A stretch of 64,000 nucleotides of DNA from Deltaproteobacteria bacterium. GTDB lineage: Bacteria > Desulfobacterota > JADFVX01. Shown here in pieces: positions 35,208 to 44,325 of the stretch; position 1 is the first letter of the stretch; the number at the start of each line of letters is the position of its first letter. The stretch covers positions 52,146 to 116,145 of the forward strand of contig JAOUBX010000004.1 in the NCBI GenBank assembly GCA_029860075.1, given 5' to 3'. The notes under the pieces were generated by a model that worked only from the letters and a program-made list of their open reading frames with translations, did not search any database and was not told the origin of the DNA. The position numbers were made by a program, and so were the translations under genes.

Positions 35208-35780
35208 ATGAAAATAGTCGTTACCAGGATGTCGGGGCTTTTTCTGACCATATTTCTCGTCGTGGCAAATGCCATACTCATCGAGATTATTCTTGACCTA
35301 TTCGGTGTGGTAAAGCACAGGCTCATAACAGGAATAGCTGGAACATCACTTATTATTTTCTCCTTTCTTTATTCAATGAGAAAACGAAAAAAACTGATTA
35401 CCTTCGGCAAAGCAAAAAACTGGCTGCAGGGGCATGAGTGGCTCTCTATCTTCGGCACCTTTATCATCTTCGTTCATACGGGGACACACTTCACGGCAAT
35501 AGTACCTGTCATTACCCTTATCTTTATGTGCGTCGCCTTCATAAGTGGTCTGATTGGGCGCTATGTTTACAATAACGCCAAGGCGGAATTAAAGACAAAA
35601 AAGAAAAAACTTGAGGAAAGCGGCCTTGACCATGATGAAATTGAACAGCGGCTCTGGGCCTTGACTGTTGCATCTGATGCCCTGTCAAAATGGAGAAGCG
35701 CCCATATGCCGATTATTTCATTTCTGGGCATTATGGTTATCTACCATGCCATTTCAGCCCTTTACTATTCTGGATTTTGA
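35208..35780 (+). CDS. Four-helix membrane protein, cytochrome b-like
   Basis: 190 aa with four to five membrane helices and several His residues in or near them (QGHEWLSI, FVHTGTHF, SAHMPIISF, IYHAISALY), a pattern compatible with bis-His b hemes. A charged coiled segment (AELKTKKKKLEESG) lies in the middle. It lies between a PepSY protein and a 14-heme cytochrome and may transfer electrons across the inner membrane to the latter. I do not recognise an exact family. Confidence 0.65.
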   Translation: MKIVVTRMSGLFLTIFLVVANAILIEIILDLFGVVKHRLITGIAGTSLIIFSFLYSMRKRKKLITFGKAKNWLQGHEWLSIFGTFIIFVHTGTHFTAIVPVITLIFMCVAFISGLIGRYVYNNAKAELKTKKKKLEESGLDHDEIEQRLWALTVASDALSKWRSAHMPIISFLGIMVIYHAISALYYSGF

Positions 35781-35790
35781 AGGAGTTATT

Positions 35791-37014
35791 ATGAAAAAGA
35801 GTTATTCATTCTATATGATGATCGGGGCATTGGTAGCGTCTCTACTCATTCTGCTTGGCATGAAGTACCCTGCCCCCCTCTACTCTCCGGGAGATGTTAT
35901 CGAAAAGCATTCCAAGCTGAGATGTAAGGACTGCCATGCGCCTTTTAAGCGTGTTCCTGCTGAATCATGCTTCGCTGCTGATTGCCATAGTAAGAGTATC
36001 GGCAAAAAGGACGCTATAAAAGATTTACACGAAAAACTGAAAAAAGAAGATTGCCTCGTCTGCCATACGGACCATAAGGGACGTAAGGGAAAAGTAACTC
36101 ATCAATTTGACCATAAACAGCTTCCAACAAAGGCCCGGTGTAAGGACTGTCATGTAACGGAAGGGGAAAAGGCGCATAAGGGTAAGTACGGTAATGATTG
36201 CCGTTCATGCCATACAACAAAGAACTGGAAGGAAATTACCTTCAAGCATGAAAAAGTAAGAGCTATAGCTTGCGCAGACTGCCACAAAGGGGCAGGAGAA
36301 AAAGCACATCCCGGTAAATATGGTAACGCCTGCAAAGGATGTCATACCACAAAAGACTGGAAGGCCATTACTTTCAGTCATGACAAGGTAAGTGCTACTC
36401 CCTGCGTTGATTGTCACAGGTCGGCAGCAGACAAAGCACACCCCCGCAAATACGGCGATGCTTGCGAAAATTGCCACAATACCAAGAATTGGAAGAAGAT
36501 CACTTTCAGCCACAAAAATGTCACGGCTACACCTTGTGCGGACTGTCACAAAGGACCGAAAGATGAGCTTCACACCACCGCTGGAAATGACTGCAAAGCC
36601 TGTCACAGCACGAAAAAGTGGAAACCGGCCACCATCGATCACGACAGATACTTCCCGCTCGACAAAGAGCACAGGGTGGCCTGTAACAAATGCCACGAAA
36701 CAAAGAACTACAAAGTCTATACCTGCATGAACTGTCATGTCCATGCCACCAGGGGAATTATTTCGGAACACCGTGAAGAAGGAATAAGAGAATATCGTGA
36801 CTGTTTGAGATGCCACAGGGTCTATATGAAAGGGCGTACCTACGGTACCGATAAAACCGGTGAAAATGAAAGCATGATTGATGATGACTACCGTAAAGGC
36901 CGCAGGGGAAAAGGTGATCATGACGACGACGATGATGACGATGACCATAAAGACCGCAGAGGCATATTCAGGAAATGGTTCGGCGACAATGATGATGACG
37001 ATGATGATGATTAA
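35791..37014 (+). CDS. 14-heme repeat cytochrome c with poly-aspartate tail
   Basis: 407 aa from the ATG at 35791, supported by AAGGAG seven bases upstream; one N-terminal anchor or signal (residues 8-24). Thirteen CxxCH motifs plus one CX4CH (CFAADCH). The core consists of repeated units of about 43 residues (GKYGNDCRSCHTTKNWKEIT, FKHEKVRAIACADCHK) that place hemes at regular intervals. The last 45 residues contain two runs of Asp (eight and seven), unusual for cytochromes and a plausible Ca2+ or metal-oxide-binding tail. Downstream is a cytochrome b561. Confidence 0.87.
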   Translation: MKKSYSFYMMIGALVASLLILLGMKYPAPLYSPGDVIEKHSKLRCKDCHAPFKRVPAESCFAADCHSKSIGKKDAIKDLHEKLKKEDCLVCHTDHKGRKGKVTHQFDHKQLPTKARCKDCHVTEGEKAHKGKYGNDCRSCHTTKNWKEITFKHEKVRAIACADCHKGAGEKAHPGKYGNACKGCHTTKDWKAITFSHDKVSATPCVDCHRSAADKAHPRKYGDACENCHNTKNWKKITFSHKNVTATPCADCHKGPKDELHTTAGNDCKACHSTKKWKPATIDHDRYFPLDKEHRVACNKCHETKNYKVYTCMNCHVHATRGIISEHREEGIREYRDCLRCHRVYMKGRTYGTDKTGENESMIDDDYRKGRRGKGDHDDDDDDDDHKDRRGIFRKWFGDNDDDDDDD

Positions 37015-37028
37015 ATGATGATTTATTA

Positions 37029-37057
37029 ACGTAGGGGTAACCCCCCGTGGTTACCCT
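37029..37057 (+). repeat. Dispersed hairpin repeat, CCCCGT-loop family, copy 2
   Basis: CGTAG, stem GGGTAACC, loop CCCCGT, stem GGTTACCC. Same flank and loop as 4176-4203 but with a different, compensated stem. Confidence 0.7.
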
Positions 37058-37083
37058 ATCCAAACGCAAACATGGAGGACAAC

Positions 37084-37839
37084 ATGAATGATAACAGCAG
37101 AGAAATTAAAAGATTTAGGGAATACAAGGTTTGGGACAGGACGACACGCTGGTTTCACTGGATAAACTTCTTAAGCGTACTCGGGCTCATAGCTGTGGGA
37201 ACAGTCATTCTTTATAACAAGAAGCTCGGCATCAGCACCGACGGTAAGATACTGCTAAAGACGATACACGTATACATAGGCTATATATTCTGCATAAACC
37301 TGACCTGGCGTCTCGTCTGGGGTTTCATTGGAAACCGCTATGCCCGGTTTAAAGCTATTCTTCCGGGAGGCAAAGGTTATATGTGTGCTCTTGGTGAATA
37401 TGCAAAGGGATTCATTTCAGGAGATGCTCCGGGCTGGCTCGGCCATAATCCCATAGGCAGGCTCATGGTAGCGGTCCTTCTGGCCCTGCTCCTCATTCAG
37501 GGTGGCACAGGGCTCATTATTGCCGGAACAGATATCTACTACCCACCCATTGGAAACAAAATGAAGGAATGGATTGCCAAAGACCAGTCAAAGCTGGATC
37601 TCATAAAACCCTACTCAAAAGAGAATGTAGATGCAGCAAAATACAAGGAGATGAAGAAATTCAGATCACCCTACATCTGGACCCATAAAAACCTCTACTA
37701 CGCACTTCTCATCCTCATAGCTATCCATATTGCAGCAGCAGTAGTATCGGATATGAGGGAAAGAAACGGCATCATTTCAGCCATGTTTTCAGGGAGGAAA
37801 TTTTTTAAAGAAAAGCCTGTCGATGCGGAGGAAGAGTAA
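37084..37839 (+). CDS. Cytochrome b561 / Ni-Fe hydrogenase-type b subunit
   Basis: 251 aa with about four or five membrane helices and His ligands in VWDRTTRWFHWINF, TIHVYIGY and HKNLYYALLILIAIHIAAA, as in the diheme b561/HydC family that links quinones to periplasmic redox partners. A Lys-rich periplasmic loop (about 155-195) interrupts the helices. Start at 37084 is set by GGAGG (37074-37078); the ATG at 37072 lies before the Shine-Dalgarno. Probably oxidises quinol for the 14-heme cytochrome encoded just upstream. Confidence 0.88.
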   Translation: MNDNSREIKRFREYKVWDRTTRWFHWINFLSVLGLIAVGTVILYNKKLGISTDGKILLKTIHVYIGYIFCINLTWRLVWGFIGNRYARFKAILPGGKGYMCALGEYAKGFISGDAPGWLGHNPIGRLMVAVLLALLLIQGGTGLIIAGTDIYYPPIGNKMKEWIAKDQSKLDLIKPYSKENVDAAKYKEMKKFRSPYIWTHKNLYYALLILIAIHIAAAVVSDMRERNGIISAMFSGRKFFKEKPVDAEEE

Positions 37840-37876
37840 GAAAATAAATCAAGGGGGGATTTTGCAATTCCCCCTC

Positions 37877-39142
37877 TTAATTCGTATAAACTCTGTTACG
37901 CCCTCTCTCCTTGGCAATATAGAGGGCCGTATCAGCTTTTGAGATCAATATATCAAGCGTATCATCGAGAATCAGTTGTGAAACGCCGATGCTGACTGTT
38001 ATTCTTTCAAGACCAACTTCAGAAAAGCTGTCCATATTTTCAATGCTTTCCCTGGCCCTTTCAGCAACTTCAATAGCTTTCTCCATTGCCGTCGATGGAA
38101 GCAAAAGGGCAAACTCTTCCCCACCATATCTCATCATCAGGTCATAATCTCTGAGCGTCTTCAGTATAGTCGATACGACCTCTTTCAAAATATCATCTCC
38201 CTTCTGATGCCCGTAGTTATCATTAACGCTTTTAAAATGGTCGATATCTATCATCATGAGAGAAAGAGAATCTCCCGTTCTCTTTGTTCTGGAAAGTTCT
38301 TCACTGAAACGGCGAAAGCCTTCTCTCCGGTTCAGCACACCCGTAAGTGAATCTCTTGTTGCAAGTTTATAAAGTTTTTCCTGGCTCTCATGGAGCTTGG
38401 CGAGGCTCTTCCTGGAAGTGGAAACAATGACGATAAGCACGGAAATAAAAATTGCGCTGGCGGTGAAAAAAGTAATAACTTTATTTTCATTCAACTCATG
38501 ATAGGTCTTTGTGGCCGGAATGGAAACGCTGATTCCTCCACGGATGTCACCTACCTGGTAGCCCTGAAAGCCGTGACATTTTAAACAGGCCCCTTTTGTA
38601 ATGAGAGGCGCCATATACCGGAAATAATGTTCATCACCTTTCTCTTCAAATATATAAACCTCTTTAAGGCCCTCTCTGAACTTGTTAAGGCTCTCTTCCT
38701 CAAAGGAATCAGGCGTATTTTTAGAATTTAACGGTGTCAGGCTTGTTATATGAAATTTAAGGATTCTTTCATGCTGACCCAGTTCTGAAATTTCTCTTGT
38801 AACGAGAGCCGGATTTTTCAGGGTATATTTTTGTCCCTCTTCATCCCTGATTACCACCTTCAGACCGGGAATGGTCTCAAGAAAAGGGTTGACCTCAATA
38901 CCTTCTCTCATCTTTACGTAAACGCCGCCATGATTGGCAATCCAGTCCCGCGTCAGTACAATTTCCTGGAAAAAGGCCCTGGCCTGGTTTAAAAGCTGTT
39001 CCTTGATTAAATTTTCACAGCGGTAATAATAGCCGCCGAAAATAAGGAGTAAGATGAATAGAAAAGTAAGAGAAATAACTTTTAAATGATTCTTGACAGA
39101 AATTGAAGACGATTTTATTTCAACATCAGGATTATGATTCAT
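37877..39142 (-). CDS. Diguanylate cyclase with periplasmic heme-binding DUF3365 sensor
   Basis: 421 aa. Helix 1 about 20-39, periplasmic DUF3365 (Tll0287-like) domain to about 215 with a c-type heme motif CLKCH at 186-190, helix 2 about 224-241, then a GGDEF domain. The active site is GGEEF (340-344), with the inhibitory I-site RDYD (331-334) and substrate residues DIDHFKSVND. It makes c-di-GMP in response to a periplasmic redox or ligand signal sensed by heme. It is transcribed away from the cytochrome b561 gene and converges on it. Confidence 0.88.
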   Translation of the reverse strand: MNHNPDVEIKSSSISVKNHLKVISLTFLFILLLIFGGYYYRCENLIKEQLLNQARAFFQEIVLTRDWIANHGGVYVKMREGIEVNPFLETIPGLKVVIRDEEGQKYTLKNPALVTREISELGQHERILKFHITSLTPLNSKNTPDSFEEESLNKFREGLKEVYIFEEKGDEHYFRYMAPLITKGACLKCHGFQGYQVGDIRGGISVSIPATKTYHELNENKVITFFTASAIFISVLIVIVSTSRKSLAKLHESQEKLYKLATRDSLTGVLNRREGFRRFSEELSRTKRTGDSLSLMMIDIDHFKSVNDNYGHQKGDDILKEVVSTILKTLRDYDLMMRYGGEEFALLLPSTAMEKAIEVAERARESIENMDSFSEVGLERITVSIGVSQLILDDTLDILISKADTALYIAKERGRNRVYTN

Positions 39143-39322
39143 AGCCCGCCGTCGGTTGAATCTCTTGTAAAGTTTTGCCTGCTTCTCATGGAAGAAGGAA
39201 GGAATAGCCTCTTATTAATGTCCCCACAGTTTGAGGCAGAACAAACGCTACTATAGTTGAGTAACGATACTATTGTTGTGCCACGAACTGCTATAAGTCA
39301 AGCACTTTTTTTCAGCACAAAT

Positions 39323-39351
39323 TTGATCTACCCAATTATGCTGACTATACT
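39323..39351 (+). promoter_or_regulatory. Sigma-70-type promoter of the stand-alone receiver gene
   Basis: TTGATC (39323-39328), 17-nt spacer, TATACT (39346-39351); predicted start near 39358, about 36 nt before the ATG. Confidence 0.65.
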
Positions 39352-39393
39352 CTGCAAATAGGAGGAAATGATTTCTGTCAGGAGGTTTTAACT

Positions 39394-39771
39394 ATGGAAC
39401 CCAAACAGGCCCTGCTGGTGGATAATTCTACCCAGACAAGAGATATTATTACCAAAATACTTATTGATGCCGGTTATAGCGTTAAATTTGCGCTTAATGG
39501 AAAAGAAGGTCTGACTAAACTTTACAACAAAAATAATTTCTTTGATCTCGTTATAACGGAAGTCAATCTACCCGGTACGGGCGGTCTCAATTTGATAAGA
39601 ATGACAAGGAATGAATTGAGACACAAAAAAATCCCCATCATAGCCATGGCTGACAATTTTGAGAAACAAAGAGTAGAGGAGTGCGTTAAGGCAGGCGCAA
39701 CGGATTTACTATTAAAGCCCTTTGAACCGGCTGACCTTAAAAAGGTCATCAGGTTATGCTCTCCCCCATAG
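39394..39771 (+). CDS. Stand-alone receiver domain with Glu in place of the phospho-Asp
   Basis: 125 aa CheY-like fold (DNSTQTRDIITKILIDAGY, AGATDLLLKPF). The usual phospho-acceptor Asp is Glu56 (DLVITEVNLPG), the second acidic-pocket residue is Asn11 (VDN instead of VDD), and the switch Ser/Thr is Ala84; Lys108 is kept. It is thus probably a constitutively 'on' pseudo-receiver acting by protein contact. It is divergent from the diguanylate cyclase gene, which suggests but does not prove a link. Confidence 0.85.
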   Translation: MEPKQALLVDNSTQTRDIITKILIDAGYSVKFALNGKEGLTKLYNKNNFFDLVITEVNLPGTGGLNLIRMTRNELRHKKIPIIAMADNFEKQRVEECVKAGATDLLLKPFEPADLKKVIRLCSPP

Positions 39772-39829
39772 CTCCGGAAGCCATAATCCAACTGCTGCTT
39801 AAAGGATAATCCTATGCATCAGATAGCGC

Positions 39830-40228
39830 TCATTTACCGAAGCCCAGGCAGGCAAAAACTGATTTTTTCCTCTTTTTGATAATTTTGGTAACCGCTTCCG
39901 TTACCTGTTCTAAATAGAAACATTCCTTTTTTGAATACTCATCAGGGATTTTATCGGTATATTTTAAGGGCCAGTCAGCTTTCCCGGCATCATCCTTATG
40001 CTCATTAAAAAAGTGTGTACCCACTTCAATCGCTTTTGCCGCCTCTGAAGGCTCCAGTTCCTTTGCCTGAAGCATACCGTAAAGTCTATCCAGTTTAGCG
40101 GCATTTTCAGGTAAGAGGGAATTTAGCCATATTGGATTAAAACCGTCCTCCTTAAGGATTTTATTGACAGCCTTCCTGTAATCCATCAAATGAACTTCAA
40201 TTTTTTTACTTTTAAAAAAAACGGACAT
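39830..40228 (-). CDS. Unknown cytosolic protein
   Basis: 132 aa, helical and charged, no signal peptide or membrane span. GAGGG lies eight bases before the ATG. Features: DYRKAVNKILKEDGFNPIWL, then a basic tail IIKKRKKSVFACLGFGK. No family recognised and no informative neighbour; it ends 58 nt from the receiver gene (convergent). Confidence 0.6.
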   Translation of the reverse strand: MSVFFKSKKIEVHLMDYRKAVNKILKEDGFNPIWLNSLLPENAAKLDRLYGMLQAKELEPSEAAKAIEVGTHFFNEHKDDAGKADWPLKYTDKIPDEYSKKECFYLEQVTEAVTKIIKKRKKSVFACLGFGK

Positions 40229-40309
40229 TTTTAAAATCCCTCATATTCCTGGTTTATAATGCCGGTAATTCTATCAAAAGCAAGGACAATTTCATATTGA
40301 AAATTCCCT

Positions 40310-41362
40310 TTAAAGTTGATTTAAAATTTCACTTATCGTAAGAGAATCAACATCGCATGTTAGCGGCAATCCCCTTTCAAATTGAAAACGTCCGATAGCC
40401 AGGCTGGTTTTAAAGCCAAACTCGCCATCTATGGCTCCTGCATTATATTTAATCAATTTCTCCTGAATGGACCTGATCATATTTTCGCCATGGTTTTCCG
40501 TCCATTGTTCAACATCTTTCCGGTTTACTTCCTTACCAATGATTGTTACCGTCGTCCCTTTTCCAATATGTTTATTTTCAAAAAGTTCATCAATATCTCT
40601 ATTTCGCATGGCTATACAGCCCCAGGTCCAGTTCTTTTCTATACCCATTCCGTGTATCTGTATGGAACCGCCAATAGTGGGAATACTTCCGTTTCGTACT
40701 TTTATTAACCCTCTTTCTTTCCATATCCTGTATCTTGCCCTATCCACAGCATTTGGATAGTTTATATCATAGGCCCGATAATATGTCGCTTGTGGTTTCA
40801 CTCCGTAGATGTGGTAAGTTCCTTCGGGTGTCGTCGCATTGTCCTGGTGCAGCTTGCGATCATTAGGATTTGCACCAAGAGCGATGGGATAACGTTTTAT
40901 CATCTTTGAGCCATCGCTGATTTCAAGAATGTAATGTACTTTATCAACCAGTATTGATACCTTGCCGTTGATTTCGGGATTTACGTCGGGGACTTTCACT
41001 TCAGAGGTATTACTCCATGTGACATTCCCATGGGTATCAACCATCTTTACCTTGTAATAATAGGCAGTATTATGCGCTACATACCTGTCGAGGTATGAAT
41101 TCCCTGCTTTTTCCGCCGCTATTTTAATAACCGTAACAGGATATTTAATTAATTCCCCTTCACCAAATACTTCCAGGTAATTTGTGCTTCGATAAAGGGT
41201 AAATTCTTTTACATCCCTTCCGTCAGGTATATTAGCTTGAAATTTTACCGCAAAAGCGCCCCTGTCCAGTTCAGTATCAATTGTAAATGTATCTGATAAA
41301 GCCTGGAATGCTAACACCAGTGATGTGAAAATGATAAATATGGCCGTTCCAATGACTCTCAT
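40310..41362 (-). CDS. L,D-transpeptidase (YkuD) with fibronectin-like and peptidoglycan-binding regions
   Basis: 350 aa; signal peptide to about residue 23. Residues about 25-125 look like a beta-sandwich (FN3-like: FTLYRSTNYLEVFG, YYYKVKMVDTHGN). The YkuD domain (about 133-275) has the catalytic HGMG...NWTWGCIAMRNRD motif with nucleophile Cys. The C-terminal 70 residues (IRSIQEKLIKYNAGAIDGEF, FQFERGLPLT) resemble a peptidoglycan-binding domain. It would make 3-3 cross-links or attach lipoproteins to peptidoglycan in the periplasm. Confidence 0.88.
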   Translation of the reverse strand: MRVIGTAIFIIFTSLVLAFQALSDTFTIDTELDRGAFAVKFQANIPDGRDVKEFTLYRSTNYLEVFGEGELIKYPVTVIKIAAEKAGNSYLDRYVAHNTAYYYKVKMVDTHGNVTWSNTSEVKVPDVNPEINGKVSILVDKVHYILEISDGSKMIKRYPIALGANPNDRKLHQDNATTPEGTYHIYGVKPQATYYRAYDINYPNAVDRARYRIWKERGLIKVRNGSIPTIGGSIQIHGMGIEKNWTWGCIAMRNRDIDELFENKHIGKGTTVTIIGKEVNRKDVEQWTENHGENMIRSIQEKLIKYNAGAIDGEFGFKTSLAIGRFQFERGLPLTCDVDSLTISEILNQL

Positions 41363-41440
41363 TTGAGTCTCCTTATTATGTACTTTTAATACTCCTCTTG
41401 CAGTGAGTGACCATCGCCACTGTCTCCCCTGTTTCCCCTA

Positions 41441-41467
41441 ATGGAAATATCTCCTCAATATTTCCAT
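41441..41467 (-). promoter_or_regulatory. Hairpin upstream of the L,D-transpeptidase gene
   Basis: Perfect 10-bp stem ATGGAAATAT/ATATTTCCAT. On the minus (mRNA) strand the loop is TGAGGAG, exposing AGGA; such loops can bind CsrA/RsmA-type proteins, which is inference. The remaining 41468-41779 carries a degenerate GTCATTTCGACC-type repeat (41560-41650) and no ORF. Confidence 0.4.
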
Positions 41468-41779
41468 CCTTCACTGCAACGTAAAACATAGCACAATATC
41501 AATGCGGTCCGCTTAGAAATTTGCGCTCATTAATTGAAAGTGAGTCATCCAAAAAGATGTCATTTCAACGCAGTACGAGGAGATACCCTGGGTAAAGATG
41601 TCTCCTTTCACCCCAGGGGCGCTTGTCACTTTGTTCGGGCACACTCGAGATAACACACTAATGAAATTGAAAAAAATTATAAGTAAACATTATTTACCGC
41701 CATTGCCAAGTCCTGTTTCAATGTGTTAACCTTTCGACTCATTTGTTACTTAATTAAAGAGCTTAAAGGCTGCAAATTC

Positions 41780-43585
41780 ATGAATCAAAAAGCCCTTGAA
41801 ATATTAAAAACTACCTTCGGTTATCCCTCTTTCAGGGGGCATCAGGGAGAGATCATCAATGAGATCATCAATGGTAGTGACGCCCTTGTACTTATGCCGA
41901 CGGGGGGCGGCAAATCACTTTGCTATCAGATACCATCCATGTTAAGAGAAGGAACGGGGATCGTTATCTCACCTCTTATTTCACTTATGCAGGACCAGGT
42001 AACGGCATTAAAAGAATCAGGCGTAAAAGCCGCCTTTCTCAATTCGACCCTTTCTGCCAAAGAAGCCTTTCATGCCGAGGAGCAGCTTGTAACCGGCAGT
42101 CTCGATCTTCTCTATGTTGCGCCTGAACGTCTTATGATGCCGCGCATGCTCCAAATTCTTGATAAATCAAAAATTTCCCTCTTTGCCATTGATGAGGCCC
42201 ACTGTGTCTCCCAATGGGGGCATGATTTCAGACCTGAATACCTGAAGCTCTCAATTCTTCATGAAAAATACCCCCTTATTCCCCGGATTGCCCTCACCGC
42301 AACGGCAGATGATACGACACGTAAAGATATTATTAAGCGGCTCTCCCTTGAAAAAGCAAAACTCTTTATAAGCGGTTTTGACCGCCCCAACATACGTTAC
42401 CGGATCTCGAGCAGGCAAAATCCACGGGACCATCTATTTCGCTTCATTGAAGATGAACATAGCGGCGATGCAGGGATCGTTTATTGCCTTTCACGAAAAA
42501 GAGTGGAAGATACAGTCAGATGGCTTACGAAAAAGGGACGTACCGCCCTCCCCTACCACGCCGGTCTTTCAACTGATATACGCCAGGCCAACCAGGACCG
42601 CTTTATTAACGAGGAGGGAATCATCATTGTGGCAACAATCGCCTTCGGTATGGGTATCGACAAACCAAACGTCCGTTTTGTAGCTCACCTTAATCTCCCC
42701 AAAAGCATGGAAGCCTACTACCAGGAAACAGGCCGCGCCGGACGTGACGGACTGCCTGCCAATGCCTGGATGAACTACGGCCTGCAGGACGTCATAATGC
42801 TTCGCCAGATGATGGAAATGTCTGAAGCCGAGGAAAAGCACCGGCGAATAGAGCGGCATAAGCTGGAAGCAATACTCGGCTTTTGTGAAATGACTTCCTG
42901 CCGACGCCAGGCGCTGCTGGCATATTTCGGTGAAACAATGGAAGAACCCTGCGGCAACTGTGACACCTGTCTGTCTCCCGTTGAAACCTGGGATGGTACA
43001 GAGGCGGCCCGCAAGGCCATGTCCTGTATCTATCGCACTGACCAACGCTTCGGTGTTAACTACATTATCGATATTCTTCTTGGAAAAGAGAATGAACGAA
43101 TAAGAAGATTCGGTCACCACAATTTGAGCACTTTCGGCATTGGTGCCGATATAGAATCTCACCAGTGGCGCTCCATCTTCCGGCAACTGGTAGCCGGAAG
43201 CTACCTTGCCGTCGATATGGAGGGACATGGCTCTCTGCTTTTAACAGAAGCAGCCCGGCCCATTTTAAAGGGGCAGGAAAAGCTTTATCTGAGAAAAGAG
43301 TTAAAACGTGAAAAAAGAGCGCCACGGCCATCCCCCAAAACACGTATATTTGACCCCGAAGAAAGACGCTTCTTTGAATTACTGCGGGCAGCACGGCTTT
43401 CTATTGCAAAAAATGAAGGTGTCCCCCCTTACGTCATATTTCACGACATGACCCTGTCCGAAATGGTTAAACATCTTCCTCAAAACATTAATGAGATGAG
43501 AGAGCTTTCCGGTGTCGGCGAAAAAAAACTGGCCAAGTACGGGGAGGTATTTTTAAAAATTATTAAGGAGCATTGTGAGGAATGA
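41780..43585 (+). CDS. recQ: ATP-dependent DNA helicase RecQ
   Basis: 601 aa from the ATG at 41780 ([15 protein letters not shown]), the usual RecQ start; an upstream in-frame ATG at 41723 adds atypical residues. Walker [20 protein letters not shown] box [17 protein letters not shown], motif [14 protein letters not shown], a zinc-binding Cys set ([10 protein letters not shown] ... CGNCDTC), RQC winged helix and a C-terminal HRDC-like segment. A 3'-5' helicase for recombination and replication repair. Transcription probably ends at the hairpin just downstream. Confidence 0.96.
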   Translation: MNQKALEILKTTFGYPSFRGHQGEIINEIINGSDALVLMPTGGGKSLCYQIPSMLREGTGIVISPLISLMQDQVTALKESGVKAAFLNSTLSAKEAFHAEEQLVTGSLDLLYVAPERLMMPRMLQILDKSKISLFAIDEAHCVSQWGHDFRPEYLKLSILHEKYPLIPRIALTATADDTTRKDIIKRLSLEKAKLFISGFDRPNIRYRISSRQNPRDHLFRFIEDEHSGDAGIVYCLSRKRVEDTVRWLTKKGRTALPYHAGLSTDIRQANQDRFINEEGIIIVATIAFGMGIDKPNVRFVAHLNLPKSMEAYYQETGRAGRDGLPANAWMNYGLQDVIMLRQMMEMSEAEEKHRRIERHKLEAILGFCEMTSCRRQALLAYFGETMEEPCGNCDTCLSPVETWDGTEAARKAMSCIYRTDQRFGVNYIIDILLGKENERIRRFGHHNLSTFGIGADIESHQWRSIFRQLVAGSYLAVDMEGHGSLLLTEAARPILKGQEKLYLRKELKREKRAPRPSPKTRIFDPEERRFFELLRAARLSIAKNEGVPPYVIFHDMTLSEMVKHLPQNINEMRELSGVGEKKLAKYGEVFLKIIKEHCEE

Positions 43586-43607
43586 AGCTATGCAGAATGC
43601 TAAATGA

Positions 43608-43636
43608 AGAAGGGGAAGCTCAATGCTTCCCCTTCT
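43608..43636. terminator. Bidirectional terminator-like hairpin between convergent genes
   Basis: 12-bp stem AGAAGGGGAAGC/GCTTCCCCTTCT, loop TCAAT. There is little T tract on either side, so efficiency is uncertain. Confidence 0.6.
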
Positions 43637-43671
43637 GTGATCAATATATTTCTTCCGCCTTCAAAAATTTA

Positions 43672-44109
43672 TTACATCATTAACTTATTCCAGAGAATTT
43701 CATCATCTCTTTTATCTTTCTCTTCCAGGCTTTCTGAAATTTCCTTCTCCAGTTCTTTTTTCAAACTTTCAACATCACCGGAATAAACAATGTGCTTTGA
43801 GTCTGATAGATCTTGCGGAATATCACCCTCTTTGGAGGAAAGCAGAATCATTTTTTTATTAAGTCCCTTGGCATAGCCCGCTTTAAAGGCTACATCAGGA
43901 TTAGAGCCTGACATATGGGCAATGACAAGATCGGCTCCCGAAATTTTCGAAAGAGTGTTACACTTTGACGCATCATCAAAGAGGGCCTCATCCAACCTCT
44001 CACATTTTGCGCCAAGCTCATTGCAGGTTTCCTTAATACTGTCATTGTAAATCTCTTTAAAATCCTCATCTTTCGGTATTAACGTAAAAACTGTTCTCCT
44101 TCTTACCAT
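43672..44109 (-). CDS. TIR / nucleoside deoxyribosyltransferase-like protein
   Basis: 145 aa from the ATG at 44109 (GAGG six bases upstream). The fold signature is VFTLIPKDEDFKEIYNDSIK, ISGADLVIAHMSGSNPDVAF, AGYAKGLNKKMILLS, as in TIR-like nucleotide-binding proteins and nucleoside 2-deoxyribosyltransferase relatives. In those families the ADLVIAD..NPNVFYELG segment carries the catalytic Glu; here it reads NPDVAFKAG, so the Glu is Lys and enzymatic activity is doubtful. Two 14-bp direct repeats lie upstream. A defence or nucleotide-sensing role is possible but unproven. Confidence 0.7.
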   Translation of the reverse strand: MVRRRTVFTLIPKDEDFKEIYNDSIKETCNELGAKCERLDEALFDDASKCNTLSKISGADLVIAHMSGSNPDVAFKAGYAKGLNKKMILLSSKEGDIPQDLSDSKHIVYSGDVESLKKELEKEISESLEEKDKRDDEILWNKLMM

Positions 44110-44195
44110 TTTTTTCCTCGCTCCTATATAAAAGTAAAAAAAAATAAAAGTAAAATTCAAACAGCTTTTTTATAGCACATTTAATTTTTAAATAC

Positions 44196-44230
44196 GCGAC
44201 ATATATTGCGAAATGTGCGACATATATTGC
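44196..44230 (-). promoter_or_regulatory. Pair of 14-bp direct repeats upstream of the TIR-like gene
   Basis: GCGACATATATTGC at 44196-44209 and 44217-44230, exactly 21 bp apart (two helical turns), as expected for cooperative binding by a regulator. They lie about 90-120 bp upstream of the start codon in AT-rich DNA. Confidence 0.5.
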
Positions 44231-44325
44231 TCTTTTTCATTTTTTTGCCATTTATTTAAATTTTGACAAAAAAACAATATTTTACAAACTTTGTCCGGGA
44301 TTATAATAAATTTAAAAAACTTATC

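Noticed and set aside
36205..36948. 247-aa antisense ORF over the 14-heme cytochrome
   Set aside because: Arises from the repeated codon pattern of the heme repeats on the other strand; the sense gene is clearly real.
42569..43228. 219-aa antisense ORF over recQ
   Set aside because: Shadow frame opposite conserved helicase motifs.
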